From: JAVBUY01 sp031552735
GTDB lineage: Bacteria > Bacillota > Clostridia > Christensenellales > Aristaeellaceae
DNA: 64,000 nucleotides
Reading direction: 5' to 3'
NCBI GenBank assembly: GCA_031552735.1
Contig: JAVBMF010000033.1
Coordinates: forward strand, 1 to 64,000
The notes below the pieces were generated by a model, which had not been told where the DNA came from, ran no database searches, and saw nothing but the letters and a program-made list of their open reading frames with translations. Shown here in pieces: positions 1-7,617 of the stretch; the first letter of the stretch is position 1; each line of letters opens with the position of its first letter. A program made the translations under genes and the position numbers.

Positions 1-141
1 TGGTATTGGTTCCTCCTAAGATGTTAGTTCCCGCACCCGATGACAGACCCGACGCGATTCAGACTTCCAGTCATCGGTGTGACGCGACTGACGAGGGAGG
101 AATCATGGGTGCTTTTTGGTTGCGGCCTGGCTCGGAGTATA
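1..141 (-). promoter_or_regulatory. Promoter and structured 5' leader of a gene beyond the left edge
   Basis: Read on the minus strand, a -10 box TATACT (plus positions 136-141) is followed by about 130 nt of leader. The leader ends in a strong ribosome binding site AGGAGGAACC at about positions 7-16, so a coding sequence should start just outside the window. The leader holds an 8-bp stem (CCGATGAC at 38-45 with GTCATCGG at 72-79) that encloses a G+C-rich loop. That arrangement suggests a regulatory leader such as a ribosomal-protein leader, but I cannot match it to a named class. No open frame of credible composition lies in this stretch. Confidence 0.45.
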
Positions 142-256
142 CCACAGCAGCAAGCAAAAAGCCAGCATAATTTTTTGCCATCGCTCGCGCTCCTTTGCTT
201 TCGGCGCGCAATTATTTTGCACAAAAACTGCGAATTTGTGTGTTTTCGCGCAGGAT

Positions 257-284
257 TCGACAAATTTCGCTAGAATAGTATAAT
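257..284 (+). promoter_or_regulatory. Promoter of the XRE regulator gene
   Basis: A -35 box TCGACA (257-262) and a perfect -10 box TATAAT (279-284) are separated by 16 bp. Transcription would begin near 291, about 28 nt before the start codon at 319. Confidence 0.7.
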
Positions 285-318
285 ATCTTACAAATTTCTC
301 CGCAGGAGGATTGTCCCC

Positions 319-636
319 ATGGATTATGTCGCTCTGGGTCGGCGGATACGTGTGGAGCGCAAAGCGCGCAAATGGACACAGGCACAACTCGCACAACAGG
401 TCAACCTTTCTATCTCCTATCTTGGTCATGTGGAACGCGGCTCTCGCAAGGCCAGCCTGGAAACCATTATCGCCATCGCCAACTGTCTGCGTGTCACGCC
501 GGATTTCCTGCTGGCTGATTCATTGCAGATTGATCCATCCGCCACGCCCTACAACGTGCTAAACGCGAACCAGCGCAAGGTACTGCGCGAGATCGTCGAG
601 AGGATCGGCGTGGATCTGGACAAGTGGCCCGGCTGA
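319..636 (+). CDS. Small XRE-family (Cro/CI-type) HTH transcriptional regulator
   Basis: This 105-residue protein is an HTH_3 DNA-binding domain with a short tail. Residues about 7-62 read as the typical five-helix XRE fold: GRRIRVERKARKWTQAQLA, then a recognition-helix segment ISYLGHVERGSRKASLETII. Proteins of this size usually act as dimeric repressors or activators without a sensor domain. The start at 319 has a clean AGGAGG site (304-309) with 9-nt spacing. The gene has its own sigma-A-type promoter and terminator and is therefore monocistronic. Its target is not evident from sequence. The flanking genes (off-window gene and yfbR) are divergent or convergent to it. Confidence 0.9.
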   Translation: MDYVALGRRIRVERKARKWTQAQLAQQVNLSISYLGHVERGSRKASLETIIAIANCLRVTPDFLLADSLQIDPSATPYNVLNANQRKVLREIVERIGVDLDKWPG

Positions 637-659
637 CACGCATTGAAATAGAGCAACAA

Positions 660-692
660 AAAAGAACGCCGTTCGTCGAACCGGCGTTTTTC
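660..692 (+). terminator. Intrinsic terminator after the XRE gene (probably bidirectional)
   Basis: The stem AACGCCG (665-671) pairs with CGGCGTT (682-688) and is followed by a T run. An A run precedes it, so it can also terminate the convergent yfbR transcript. Confidence 0.8.
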
Positions 693-715
693 TATGATAT
701 TTCTATATGTCCAGT

Positions 716-1297
716 CTAGCTCAATTGATCCAGCGACAAGGAGAAGCTGGGCACGAACTCGCGCATAAACACATCCACCTCCGGCAGATCAATGGCCTGT
801 ATGCTGACCAGAATGCTGCGCTCGGCCTGCGCAAACTCCTCGTTGCCCGCGCGCAGTTCCTCCACGCACTTGAGGTACGCGGCAATGCGGTCAGCGGCCT
901 TGACAAACCGCCACGCCAACGCCTGCGTATCGGGCGTCAGCAAGGGCGCATACGCGCCGCGCATATCCTCGGGCAGCATATCCAGCAGCTTTTGCGCGGC
1001 AACGCCCTCAATGCGCTGATACGCGGTTTTGATCTCGGGGTTAAAGTACTTGATCGGTGTCGCCAGGTCGCCGGTCAGCACCTCGCTGGCGTCGTGATAG
1101 AGCCCCAGCGCGGCGACCTGTCCCGCGTCGATGCTGCCGCCAAAGCGCGCATTGTGTAGCGCCGCCAACGCATGCGCGATCATCGCGACCTGCGCGGCGT
1201 GCTCTGCGTCGTTCTCCTGCTGCGTGTTGCGCATCAGCCCCCAGCGGCGAATCAGTTTCATGCGCGCCATGTAGGCAAAAAAATGCTTCGCGGACAT
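716..1297 (-). CDS. yfbR: 5'-deoxynucleotidase, YfbR family (HD domain)
   Basis: The 193-residue protein closely resembles E. coli YfbR, an HD-domain phosphohydrolase that removes the 5'-phosphate from deoxynucleoside monophosphates (dCMP, dUMP, dTMP) with a divalent metal. Metal-binding motifs are visible: the first His in DAEHAAQVAM, the HD pair in GLYHDASEVLTGDLATP, and a later Asp in FVKAADRIAAYLKC. The family's C-terminal FVPSFSLSLDQLS signature is also present. The start at 1297 (MSAKHFF) was chosen because AAGGAGGA lies 5-6 nt upstream. An in-frame extension to 1393 would run through the riboswitch region and is unlikely. The mRNA leader overlaps the thiT promoter on the other strand. 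Confidence 0.95.
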   Translation of the reverse strand: MSAKHFFAYMARMKLIRRWGLMRNTQQENDAEHAAQVAMIAHALAALHNARFGGSIDAGQVAALGLYHDASEVLTGDLATPIKYFNPEIKTAYQRIEGVAAQKLLDMLPEDMRGAYAPLLTPDTQALAWRFVKAADRIAAYLKCVEELRAGNEEFAQAERSILVSIQAIDLPEVDVFMREFVPSFSLSLDQLS

Positions 1298-1309
1298 AGC
1301 TCGTCCTCC

Positions 1310-1338
1310 TTGACAAACAGGGATCGTCCCTGTATACT
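1310..1338 (+). promoter_or_regulatory. Promoter of the TPP riboswitch-thiT transcript
   Basis: A consensus TTGACA (1310-1315) and TATACT (1333-1338) are spaced by exactly 17 bp. The spacer is filled by a 17-bp palindrome (1317-1333). Transcription should start near 1345, just before the aptamer. Confidence 0.9.
1317..1333. promoter_or_regulatory. Palindromic operator-like site inside the thiT promoter spacer
   Basis: The arms ACAGGGA (1317-1323) and TCCCTGT (1327-1333) are perfect inverted repeats around TCG and fill the gap between the -35 and -10 boxes. The site also lies in the untranslated leader of divergent yfbR. It may be a repressor site; the cognate protein is unknown. Confidence 0.45.
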
Positions 1339-1355
1339 GACAACGAATTTCATAC

Positions 1356-1437
1356 GCTAGGGGAGCAGAAATGCTGAGAGGGCACTCGCCCAACCCTTAG
1401 AACCTGTGTAGGTAATCCTACCGTAGGGAAGCGAAAA
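1356..1437 (+). ncRNA. TPP (thiamine pyrophosphate) riboswitch aptamer
   Basis: The segment has the hallmark conserved elements of the Thi-box: GGGAGC followed by TGCTGAGAGGG, then ACCCTTAGAACCTG, and GGTAATCCTACCGTAGGGAA. It lies between a consensus promoter and an intrinsic terminator ahead of thiT. The expected mechanism is transcription attenuation: TPP binding favours the terminator at 1477-1504 and shuts off thiamine uptake. Confidence 0.96.
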
Positions 1438-1476
1438 GCGCAAGTCTTTTTCACAAAAGTTGTGTTGCTGTCGTTT

Positions 1477-1504
1477 CCCGTGTGCGTGTCACACGGGTTT
1501 TTTG
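1477..1504 (+). terminator. Riboswitch-controlled terminator hairpin
   Basis: CCCGTGTG (1477-1484) pairs with CACACGGG (1490-1497) and is followed by a T run. It is placed between the TPP aptamer and the thiT ribosome binding site, as expected for the expression platform. Confidence 0.85.
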
Positions 1505-1535
1505 TTCGCCTGGCACATCGCAAAGGAGGGTTCCC

Positions 1536-2168
1536 ATGTTCAAAAAGTTTCTGGAGTTTACCCCCTCGGTCTGGATCGCGCTGATCGCACTGATCATGCT
1601 GGGCGTCGTGCTGCTGGCTGTGCGCAAGCAGAGCAAGCACATGTCCACACGTATGCTGGCGTATGCCGCGCTGTGCATCGCGCTGTCATTCGTGCTGTCG
1701 TATATCCGCCTGTATCGCATGCCGCAGGGCGGCAGCATTACCCCTGCGTCCATGCTGCCACTGATCGCTTTCGCGTATCTCTATGGCACCGGCCCGGGCA
1801 TGCTGGCCGGTCTGGCCTACGGCCTGCTGCAAATGCTGCAAGACCCTTGGATCGTGCATCCGGTGCAGGCCATTCTGGACTATCCGCTGGCCTACGCGAT
1901 GATGGGGTTGGCCGGTTTCGCGCACAGGTTGCCAGTGCGCAAGGGGCTAATCGTCGGCGTGTGTCTGGCGACAGTGGGGCGCTTTGTGTGCGCGGTGCTG
2001 TCCGGCGTGGTGTTCTTCGGCTCCAGCACACCGGTGGGACAGAACGCGCTGCTCTATTCGATGGGGTACAACCTCTCTTATCTCGGGCCGGACGCGCTGG
2101 TGTGCGCGCTGGTGTGCCTGATTCCCGGCATGGGCAAGGCGATTGAGCGCCTAGGCAAGAGCGCATAA
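1536..2168 (+). CDS. thiT: Thiamine transporter ThiT (ECF S component)
   Basis: This 210-residue integral membrane protein is the substrate-binding subunit of an energy-coupling-factor thiamine importer. It would work with the shared EcfA/A'/T module encoded elsewhere. About six hydrophobic segments are seen, along with the ThiT signature RMPQGGSITPASMLPL and a long central YLYGTGPGMLAGLAYGLLQ segment. An extra N-terminal hydrophobic stretch precedes the usual AYAALCIALSFVLSYI start, so this version may have one additional helix. The start at 1536 follows AAAGGAGGG (1522-1530). The TPP riboswitch directly upstream supports thiamine as the substrate. The gene appears monocistronic. Confidence 0.95.
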   Translation: MFKKFLEFTPSVWIALIALIMLGVVLLAVRKQSKHMSTRMLAYAALCIALSFVLSYIRLYRMPQGGSITPASMLPLIAFAYLYGTGPGMLAGLAYGLLQMLQDPWIVHPVQAILDYPLAYAMMGLAGFAHRLPVRKGLIVGVCLATVGRFVCAVLSGVVFFGSSTPVGQNALLYSMGYNLSYLGPDALVCALVCLIPGMGKAIERLGKSA

Positions 2169-2185
2169 CTGCGTACTACAAGAAA

Positions 2186-2215
2186 GAAGTGTTCCGTTTC
2201 GGAACACTTCTTTTT
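2186..2215. terminator. Bidirectional terminator between thiT and pgi
   Basis: GAAGTGTTCCG (2186-2196) pairs with CGGAACACTTC (2200-2210), with T-rich flanks on both strands. It serves thiT on the plus strand and the pgi operon on the minus strand. Confidence 0.85.
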
Positions 2216-2224
2216 CATATTGCT

Positions 2225-3649
2225 TTACAGCGTGTACCTCTTGACTTCGGCCGGGCGGTTCTTCATTTCCTCGCGCTTGGCGGTGTATTTCTCCGCCGTG
2301 TTGCCCAGCACCGCATAGGACGCGATCTTGGATTCCTCCACACCGGGCTGGTTGAACGCGTCGATGTCCAGCAGCTCTCCCGCATAGGCGGTGCACAGCT
2401 CAAAGAAGAACAGCAACTGACCGATGGTGTGCGCGTTGACCTCGGGCAGGATGATGGTCTGATTCATGCGGCCCGCGCGATACAGCGCGTACTCGGTGCC
2501 CACACGCTCGGCCTCGATGAGCTGATTATGTGTTTTTCCGCCCAGGAACGCGACATCGGCAAACGCCTCGCAGCCGTGCGGGATAGGCTGTGCGTGGCGG
2601 AAGTTCTCCACCTTCAGGAAGGTCACAACCTTGTCATACGGGCCCTCGGTGTAGAGCTGCAACTGCGAATGCTGATCGGTGACGCCCAGCGACTTGGCGG
2701 GCGTCTGGCCATAGTTGACCGCCATGCCCTTGCGCGTGACGTTCTTGCCCAGCGACTCGGCCCACAGTTGGCAGAACCAGTCGGCCATATAGCGTAGCGA
2801 GTCGGCATACGGCATGACGACCTGCACATTGATGTCCAGCTCCTGCATGCAGATATATTGCAGCAGTGCCTGAAGCAGCGCGGGGTTGCTCCACACATCA
2901 CCGGTTTTGCAGCGCTCGTCCATGTCGGCGGCGCCAGCCAGCATCGCGCGGATGTCGATGCCACACACAGCGGCGGGCAGCAGCCCCACCGGGCACAGCT
3001 CGGAAAAGCGTCCGCCCACGCTGGACGGGATGGTGAAGGTTTCAAAGCCCTCTTCGGCGGCGATCTTCACCAGGTTGCCCTTGGCCGCGTCGGTGATGGC
3101 GATGATGTGCTTCTGCCAGCCGTTGCCCACCTGCTTTTTCAGCAGGTCGCTGATAATCAGGTACTGCGACATGGTCTCGGCGGTGGCGCCCGACTTGGTG
3201 ATCACACAGAAGCAGGTGTGCTTGACATCGATCACATCCAGCAGCGCGGCCATGCGCTCCGGGTCGATATTGTCCTCGACATACAGGCGCGGGCCGCCGC
3301 GCCGCTCATCGGGCAGCTCGTTGTAGTGCAGGTGATTCAGCGCCTGCTGCACGGCAGTCGGGCCCAGCGCGGAGCCGCCGATCCCCAGCACGACAAACGC
3401 CTTGAACGACTCGCGCACATGCGCGGCCACCTTCTCCAGCCGGGTCAATATCTCGGCCTGATTGTACGGCAGCTCGGTCCAGCCCAGCCAGCCGGTGCCG
3501 CGATGCTTCTGCACCGCTGCCTGCGCCGCCGCCGCAAAGGAAGCGTAGCCGTCCACCATCTCGCGGGTAATGCCATACTGCATGCCCATCGTGTCTGCCA
3601 TCATGTGGTTTACATCCAACCGAATGCGCTGCGTTTTGCTCTCGCTCAT
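2225..3649 (-). CDS. pgi: Glucose-6-phosphate isomerase
   Basis: The 474-residue protein interconverts glucose 6-phosphate and fructose 6-phosphate in glycolysis and gluconeogenesis. Family features include FVVLGIGGSALGPTAVQQAL, the SIS-type phosphate-binding segment FCVITKSGATAETMSQYLI, SVGGRFSELCPVGLLPAAV, the catalytic-region EGPYDKVVTFLKV, and the C-terminal QPGVEESK motif. The start is ambiguous. An ATG at 3661 sits directly against GAGAGG with no spacing, while the ATG at 3649 (MSESKTQ) has AGGA just upstream, so 3649 is preferred. The gene is last in a minus-strand operon behind two membrane glycosyltransferases, which may tie hexose phosphate supply to envelope glycan synthesis. Confidence 0.95.
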   Translation of the reverse strand: MSESKTQRIRLDVNHMMADTMGMQYGITREMVDGYASFAAAAQAAVQKHRGTGWLGWTELPYNQAEILTRLEKVAAHVRESFKAFVVLGIGGSALGPTAVQQALNHLHYNELPDERRGGPRLYVEDNIDPERMAALLDVIDVKHTCFCVITKSGATAETMSQYLIISDLLKKQVGNGWQKHIIAITDAAKGNLVKIAAEEGFETFTIPSSVGGRFSELCPVGLLPAAVCGIDIRAMLAGAADMDERCKTGDVWSNPALLQALLQYICMQELDINVQVVMPYADSLRYMADWFCQLWAESLGKNVTRKGMAVNYGQTPAKSLGVTDQHSQLQLYTEGPYDKVVTFLKVENFRHAQPIPHGCEAFADVAFLGGKTHNQLIEAERVGTEYALYRAGRMNQTIILPEVNAHTIGQLLFFFELCTAYAGELLDIDAFNQPGVEESKIASYAVLGNTAEKYTAKREEMKNRPAEVKRYTL

Positions 3650-3696
3650 ATTTCCTGCCATCCTCTCATCTACACGCGCTACAGTTCATTTTTCAG

Positions 3697-5157
3697 TTAT
3701 ATACTATACTCTTTTTCCAGCGCCGATGCAAGCGGCTCGCACTTGTTTTTTCCGGCATTGTATATGCTGCGCGCAACCCACAGCGCATTGACGCACACGC
3801 ACAGCGCAATGCCCGCCGACAGCAGCATGAACGGCCAGCCGTCATACATCACAGCGCCGGTCAGATAGCGCATGTATGGCACAAACGACGCAAACAGCAT
3901 GACGGCGGTCACATACCAGCGCCTCGGGAAATACGCCAGGAACACAATGGACAGCATGTCCGCGATAAAGTAGTACCGCCCATGCATGCTAGGCAGCAGC
4001 AGTGGCATGGCCATCGTCAGCGTCAGCGTGGCGGCAATCACGATATCGGTGGTCAGCCGCTTGGCGCGATAGTAAAGATAGCCGCAGAACGTCAGCGCCA
4101 CCGATATCGACAGGAACAGCGCCACATCCTTGAAAATCGGATAGCTGAGTTTTTCCGGCAGCAGCTGATACAGCGACGCGGCGCCCATGGTCAAATACGG
4201 ATAATTGCCCACCTGCATGCTATAAATCGCCATGATGCTGGCCACGCTCTTCCCTGCCAGCAGCGCCGGACTCATCATCAGCACATAGCCCACAGGGAAC
4301 ATCAGCACATGCTTGATGGAAATTTTGCGCATGCCGTAGAGCACCAGCAGGATGGGCAGGATGAAGATGGCTTGCAGTTTCAGCGCGAAGCTAATGCCAA
4401 AGAACAGCATGCCGCGATACGGCTTGTCGCACAGCGCAAAATACAGCCCGCCCAGCGCAAAGGCAGTATACAGCGCGTCGCACTGCGCCCAGTAGGAGGC
4501 GTTAAACAGCATGGTCGGTGCCCACAGCGCCAGCAGCATGCAGGCAATCTGCGTCAGCATGCCCTTGAACTTGAGGCTGACCAGCTTCATCACGAAATAC
4601 GCGCACAGATAATCAAAGATGATCGATGCGAACTTCAACAGATACAGATCGGGCAGCATCGGGAACCGCGACACGATAAAGATCAGGTACATGTACGGCG
4701 GCGTGTAGTCGCCGATGTTGCCGATGATCGACCCGGCGAACCCGCGATCCTGCATGCGGAATATCCACATGCTCAAGAAGTCGTTGTAGTCACCGCTCTG
4801 ATAGTCCAGCAGCGAGATGCGCACCACCAGCGTCGCCATCCACACACCGGCCATCAGCACCAGCAGCGCCGCCGGTGCCTTGCCCCGCCACAGCTTGTAA
4901 AACAGCCCCGCCAGCGTCACGGCGAACAGCGCGCAGAAGATCGCCGCCAGACAGGTCTGGATAAACGCCGCCTCCCGTGGCGGGAAGGTGTCGATATACT
5001 CAAACCGGCAGCGGTGCGCGACGTAAAAGAAGAGGACGCACGACAGTGCCCACAGCACCGCGATAAACGCGAAATGCCCGCGCGCCGCCAGTCCTTTGCG
5101 CACCAGATCGTCGGGCTTGTCCAGCATTTGCTTTGCTTTATTCAGCCAGTTGCGCAT
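3697..5157 (-). CDS. Membrane glycosyltransferase of the COG5542 (Gpi18-like mannosyltransferase) type
   Basis: The 486-residue protein has about eleven hydrophobic helices. It carries the acidic motif LLDYQSGDYNDFLSMW after the third helix, characteristic of GT-C enzymes annotated as Gpi18-related mannosyltransferases in Firmicutes. Such enzymes use polyprenyl-phosphate sugars on the outer face of the membrane. Other landmarks are YWAQCDALYTAFALGGLY and GISFALKLQAIFILPILLVLYG. The start at 5157 follows GGGGGAGG and overlaps the upstream paralogue's end by 20 bp, which implies translational coupling. The acceptor is unknown. The enzyme could decorate a teichoic-acid-like polymer, lipid or protein. 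Confidence 0.8.
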   Translation of the reverse strand: MRNWLNKAKQMLDKPDDLVRKGLAARGHFAFIAVLWALSCVLFFYVAHRCRFEYIDTFPPREAAFIQTCLAAIFCALFAVTLAGLFYKLWRGKAPAALLVLMAGVWMATLVVRISLLDYQSGDYNDFLSMWIFRMQDRGFAGSIIGNIGDYTPPYMYLIFIVSRFPMLPDLYLLKFASIIFDYLCAYFVMKLVSLKFKGMLTQIACMLLALWAPTMLFNASYWAQCDALYTAFALGGLYFALCDKPYRGMLFFGISFALKLQAIFILPILLVLYGMRKISIKHVLMFPVGYVLMMSPALLAGKSVASIMAIYSMQVGNYPYLTMGAASLYQLLPEKLSYPIFKDVALFLSISVALTFCGYLYYRAKRLTTDIVIAATLTLTMAMPLLLPSMHGRYYFIADMLSIVFLAYFPRRWYVTAVMLFASFVPYMRYLTGAVMYDGWPFMLLSAGIALCVCVNALWVARSIYNAGKNKCEPLASALEKEYSI

Positions 5158-6595
5158 GTGCCTCCCCCTTCCCTTTCAGCTCGCCCACCAGATGCATCGT
5201 GGCCAGCCCTGCCGCCAGCACGAATGACAGCACCGCCATCGCGTAGGGCACCGCGGTCCATGGCATGCGCATCAGCGATACCAGATAGCCGAAGCTGGAC
5301 GACGCGAACACCATGCATGGGATGAACCACTTGCGCGGGTAATACATCAGGAACACGATGGCCAGCATATCGGCCAAGTAAAAGTTGCGCTCGCGCATGG
5401 TGGGCAGCAGCAGCGGCATCGCGATGGCCAACACCAGCGCGCAGGTCAGCACCATGCCGGTGGTCAGCCGCTTGGCGCGCAGGTACAGCGCGCCGCACAG
5501 GAATGCCGACGCGCCCATGCTCAGGTAAATGCCCACATTGGAGAATACGCGATAGGGAATCCTGTGGATCGGCAGGATGCGATAAATCGAAGCGCCGGAC
5601 AGCACCAGCTCCTTCTTCTCGTCGATCTGCATGGCGTAGATGTCCAGGATATCTATCAGCGGCTTGTCGGCCAACATGGCGGGCAGCATCATCAGCAGAT
5701 ATGCCGCCGGGAACGCCAGCAGGTGGCGCAGGCCGATCTTGCGCATGCCAAACAGCACCAGCAGGATGGGCAGGATGAACACCGCCTGCATCTTGATGGC
5801 AAACGCCGCGCCAAACAGCGCCACGCCCGACCAAGGCTTGTCGGTCAGCGCAAGGTACAGCCCGAGCAGCATCAGCGATACGTACATCGCATCGTACTGC
5901 CCCCAGTACGCGCCATTCATCAGCACAGTGGGCAGCAGCAACACCAGCATGGCCGCGCTCAACCGCACACCCAGCCGCCGATATTGCAGCCCCACCAGCT
6001 TGACCACGCCATAGGCGCATAGATACTCAAACAAGGCCGACGCCCACTTAACCAAATACAGTTCCGGCACCGGTCCGCAAAACTTGCCAATCAGGTACAG
6101 CACATACTGATACGGCGGAAAAAACACGCCCACATAATCGGTGATGGTATAGGAGAAGCCCTCCTCGCGCATGCGCAGTGCCCATTCGCCCGCACCACTT
6201 TCGAACTCTGCGGGCAGATTATTGGACAGCGCAATGCGCAGCAACAGCGCCGCCGCCCATGCGGCACCCATCAAGATCATCAGTGCGCGCGTCGCGCCCG
6301 TTTTGCGCATCATGCGCTGCAGCGCGGCCAGCGTTGCGCCAAACAAACCGCCATAGAGCACGCCCAGCCACAGCCGCGCCGCCGTCGCCTGTTCCGCCGC
6401 GACGCCCGCCAGTACATCATAGCGATAGCCGCGCGCAACAAAGAAAAACGCGCCGGTCATCAGCGCCCACAGCGCCGCCGAAAAAACTTTGCCCGCCGGG
6501 CTGTCCAGCCCCCGCCGCAGCAGGCTGTCGAAGCGATCCAGCGCGCCGCTGACCGCCGCGCCCGCTTGACGCACACGCGCAACCACCTTGCCCAT
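5138..6595 (-). CDS. Paralogous COG5542-type membrane protein with altered acidic motif
   Basis: At 485 residues this protein aligns along its whole length with the downstream gene product: YWGQYDAMYVSLMLLGLYLAL, AFAIKMQAVFILPILLVLFG and RAKRLTTGMV match. The pair is a tandem duplication. At the position of the partner's DYQSGDYND motif it reads NNLPAEFES, so the conserved Gly-Asp-Tyr is replaced by Ala-Glu-Phe and the first Asp by Asn. It may have changed specificity, or it may be a non-catalytic partner. Start 6595 has GGGAG 8-9 nt upstream. It lies between the sugar isomerase-like gene (gap 38 bp) and its paralogue (20-bp overlap). Confidence 0.78.
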   Translation of the reverse strand: MGKVVARVRQAGAAVSGALDRFDSLLRRGLDSPAGKVFSAALWALMTGAFFFVARGYRYDVLAGVAAEQATAARLWLGVLYGGLFGATLAALQRMMRKTGATRALMILMGAAWAAALLLRIALSNNLPAEFESGAGEWALRMREEGFSYTITDYVGVFFPPYQYVLYLIGKFCGPVPELYLVKWASALFEYLCAYGVVKLVGLQYRRLGVRLSAAMLVLLLPTVLMNGAYWGQYDAMYVSLMLLGLYLALTDKPWSGVALFGAAFAIKMQAVFILPILLVLFGMRKIGLRHLLAFPAAYLLMMLPAMLADKPLIDILDIYAMQIDEKKELVLSGASIYRILPIHRIPYRVFSNVGIYLSMGASAFLCGALYLRAKRLTTGMVLTCALVLAIAMPLLLPTMRERNFYLADMLAIVFLMYYPRKWFIPCMVFASSSFGYLVSLMRMPWTAVPYAMAVLSFVLAAGLATMHLVGELKGKGEAHAQLAE

Positions 6596-6633
6596 CTCAT
6601 CATCTCCCGTACTTCAAAACCTACCAGATTATA

Positions 6634-7431
6634 CTATAGCCGGTCAGCTTTGTATAGCGCGTCCCGCAAAACATCAAGCGCCGCCCGCATTTGTTCGACA
6701 CGATCGAACAGGTTGCTGTACGGCTCCAAGATCACCGGCCCATCGTACCCTTGGGCTTTGAGTGCTGCAAAGAAACGGACAAAATCAAACATCCCTTGTC
6801 CGGGCATGCACAGCGCGCCATTGGCGTCGCGGTCGCACACATGCACGTTGACAATGCGATCCCCCATCGCGGGGATAAACGCAACCGGATCCACGCCGAT
6901 GTGCGTCGCCTGCTTGATGTCCAGCACGAAGCGCATGTCGGGCACCTCCTCGCGCACAGCACGCACATGCTCCGGGCGCGACAGGTGGCACCACCACACA
7001 TTCTCCCAGCCCATTTGCATCCCATGCGCCGCCGCCCGCGCGCACAGATCGCTCAGCCCCTCGCGCCAGCTGGACAAATTAGGGCCGTTGCCGCGCCGGT
7101 GCGTATCGGGCACGCCGTGGTACACGTACACCCGCGCGCCCAAAGCGCTGCCCGCAGTCAATACCCGCTCAAACACCTCCAGTGCGTCGGCGCGCTGACG
7201 CGGCGACTTGCTGAACAAGCTATTCTCAAACTGCGTGCCCAGCGGGTGCACCGAATGTGCGGGCAGCCCGCGCAGTGCCCTTGTCACCTCTGCGGCAAAC
7301 GCCGCATTGTACTCACTGTTGGTTTCCAAAAACACTTCGCAGCAATCCAGCCCCAAATCCGGCAACAGGGCGGCCGCCTCTTCGGTTTCATAGTGCCCAT
7401 AGAACGCCGCCGTCGATAGCCCCAGCCGCAA
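6634..7431 (-). CDS. Sugar phosphate isomerase/epimerase-like TIM barrel (xylose isomerase-like family)
   Basis: The 265-residue protein has the AP-endonuclease-2/xylose-isomerase-like barrel. Candidate metal ligands are spread over the expected strands: CCEVFLET, VYVYHGVPDT, MGWENVWWCH, RFVLDIKQATHIG, VNVHVCDRD and PVILEPYS. The real substrate cannot be read from sequence; inosose, tagatose or ketose 3-epimerization are family possibilities. The chosen start is TTG at 7431, which follows GGAGGAATTGCA. The frame stays open upstream to 7545 but there it crosses the promoter. It leads the operon that continues with two glycosyltransferases and pgi. Confidence 0.78.
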   Translation of the reverse strand: MRLGLSTAAFYGHYETEEAAALLPDLGLDCCEVFLETNSEYNAAFAAEVTRALRGLPAHSVHPLGTQFENSLFSKSPRQRADALEVFERVLTAGSALGARVYVYHGVPDTHRRGNGPNLSSWREGLSDLCARAAAHGMQMGWENVWWCHLSRPEHVRAVREEVPDMRFVLDIKQATHIGVDPVAFIPAMGDRIVNVHVCDRDANGALCMPGQGMFDFVRFFAALKAQGYDGPVILEPYSNLFDRVEQMRAALDVLRDALYKADRL

Positions 7432-7488
7432 TGCAATTCCTCCCAGTCGCCGCCGCGAGGCGCGCGTGTTTATCGCAACTCTTCCTCC

Positions 7489-7517
7489 AGTATACCCCTT
7501 GGTTTTCCAACCTGCAA
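7489..7517 (-). promoter_or_regulatory. Promoter of the isomerase-glycosyltransferase-pgi operon
   Basis: On the minus strand TTGCAG (7512-7517) and TATACT (7489-7494) are separated by 17 bp, giving a leader of about 50 nt before the TTG start at 7431. Confidence 0.65.
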
Positions 7518-7617
7518 GCACAGACAATGTGTACCAGGCATACATGCGTACAAACCAATGCGATCCTGTGTGCGTCGTTTATATAGAAACAACGCCGCAA
7601 AACAGGGAGGGATGCGC

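Noticed and set aside
3982..5325. Plus-strand open frame of 447 codons opposite the glycosyltransferase
   Set aside because: Very rich in Gln, His and Arg, without a ribosome binding site, and opposite a conserved membrane protein.
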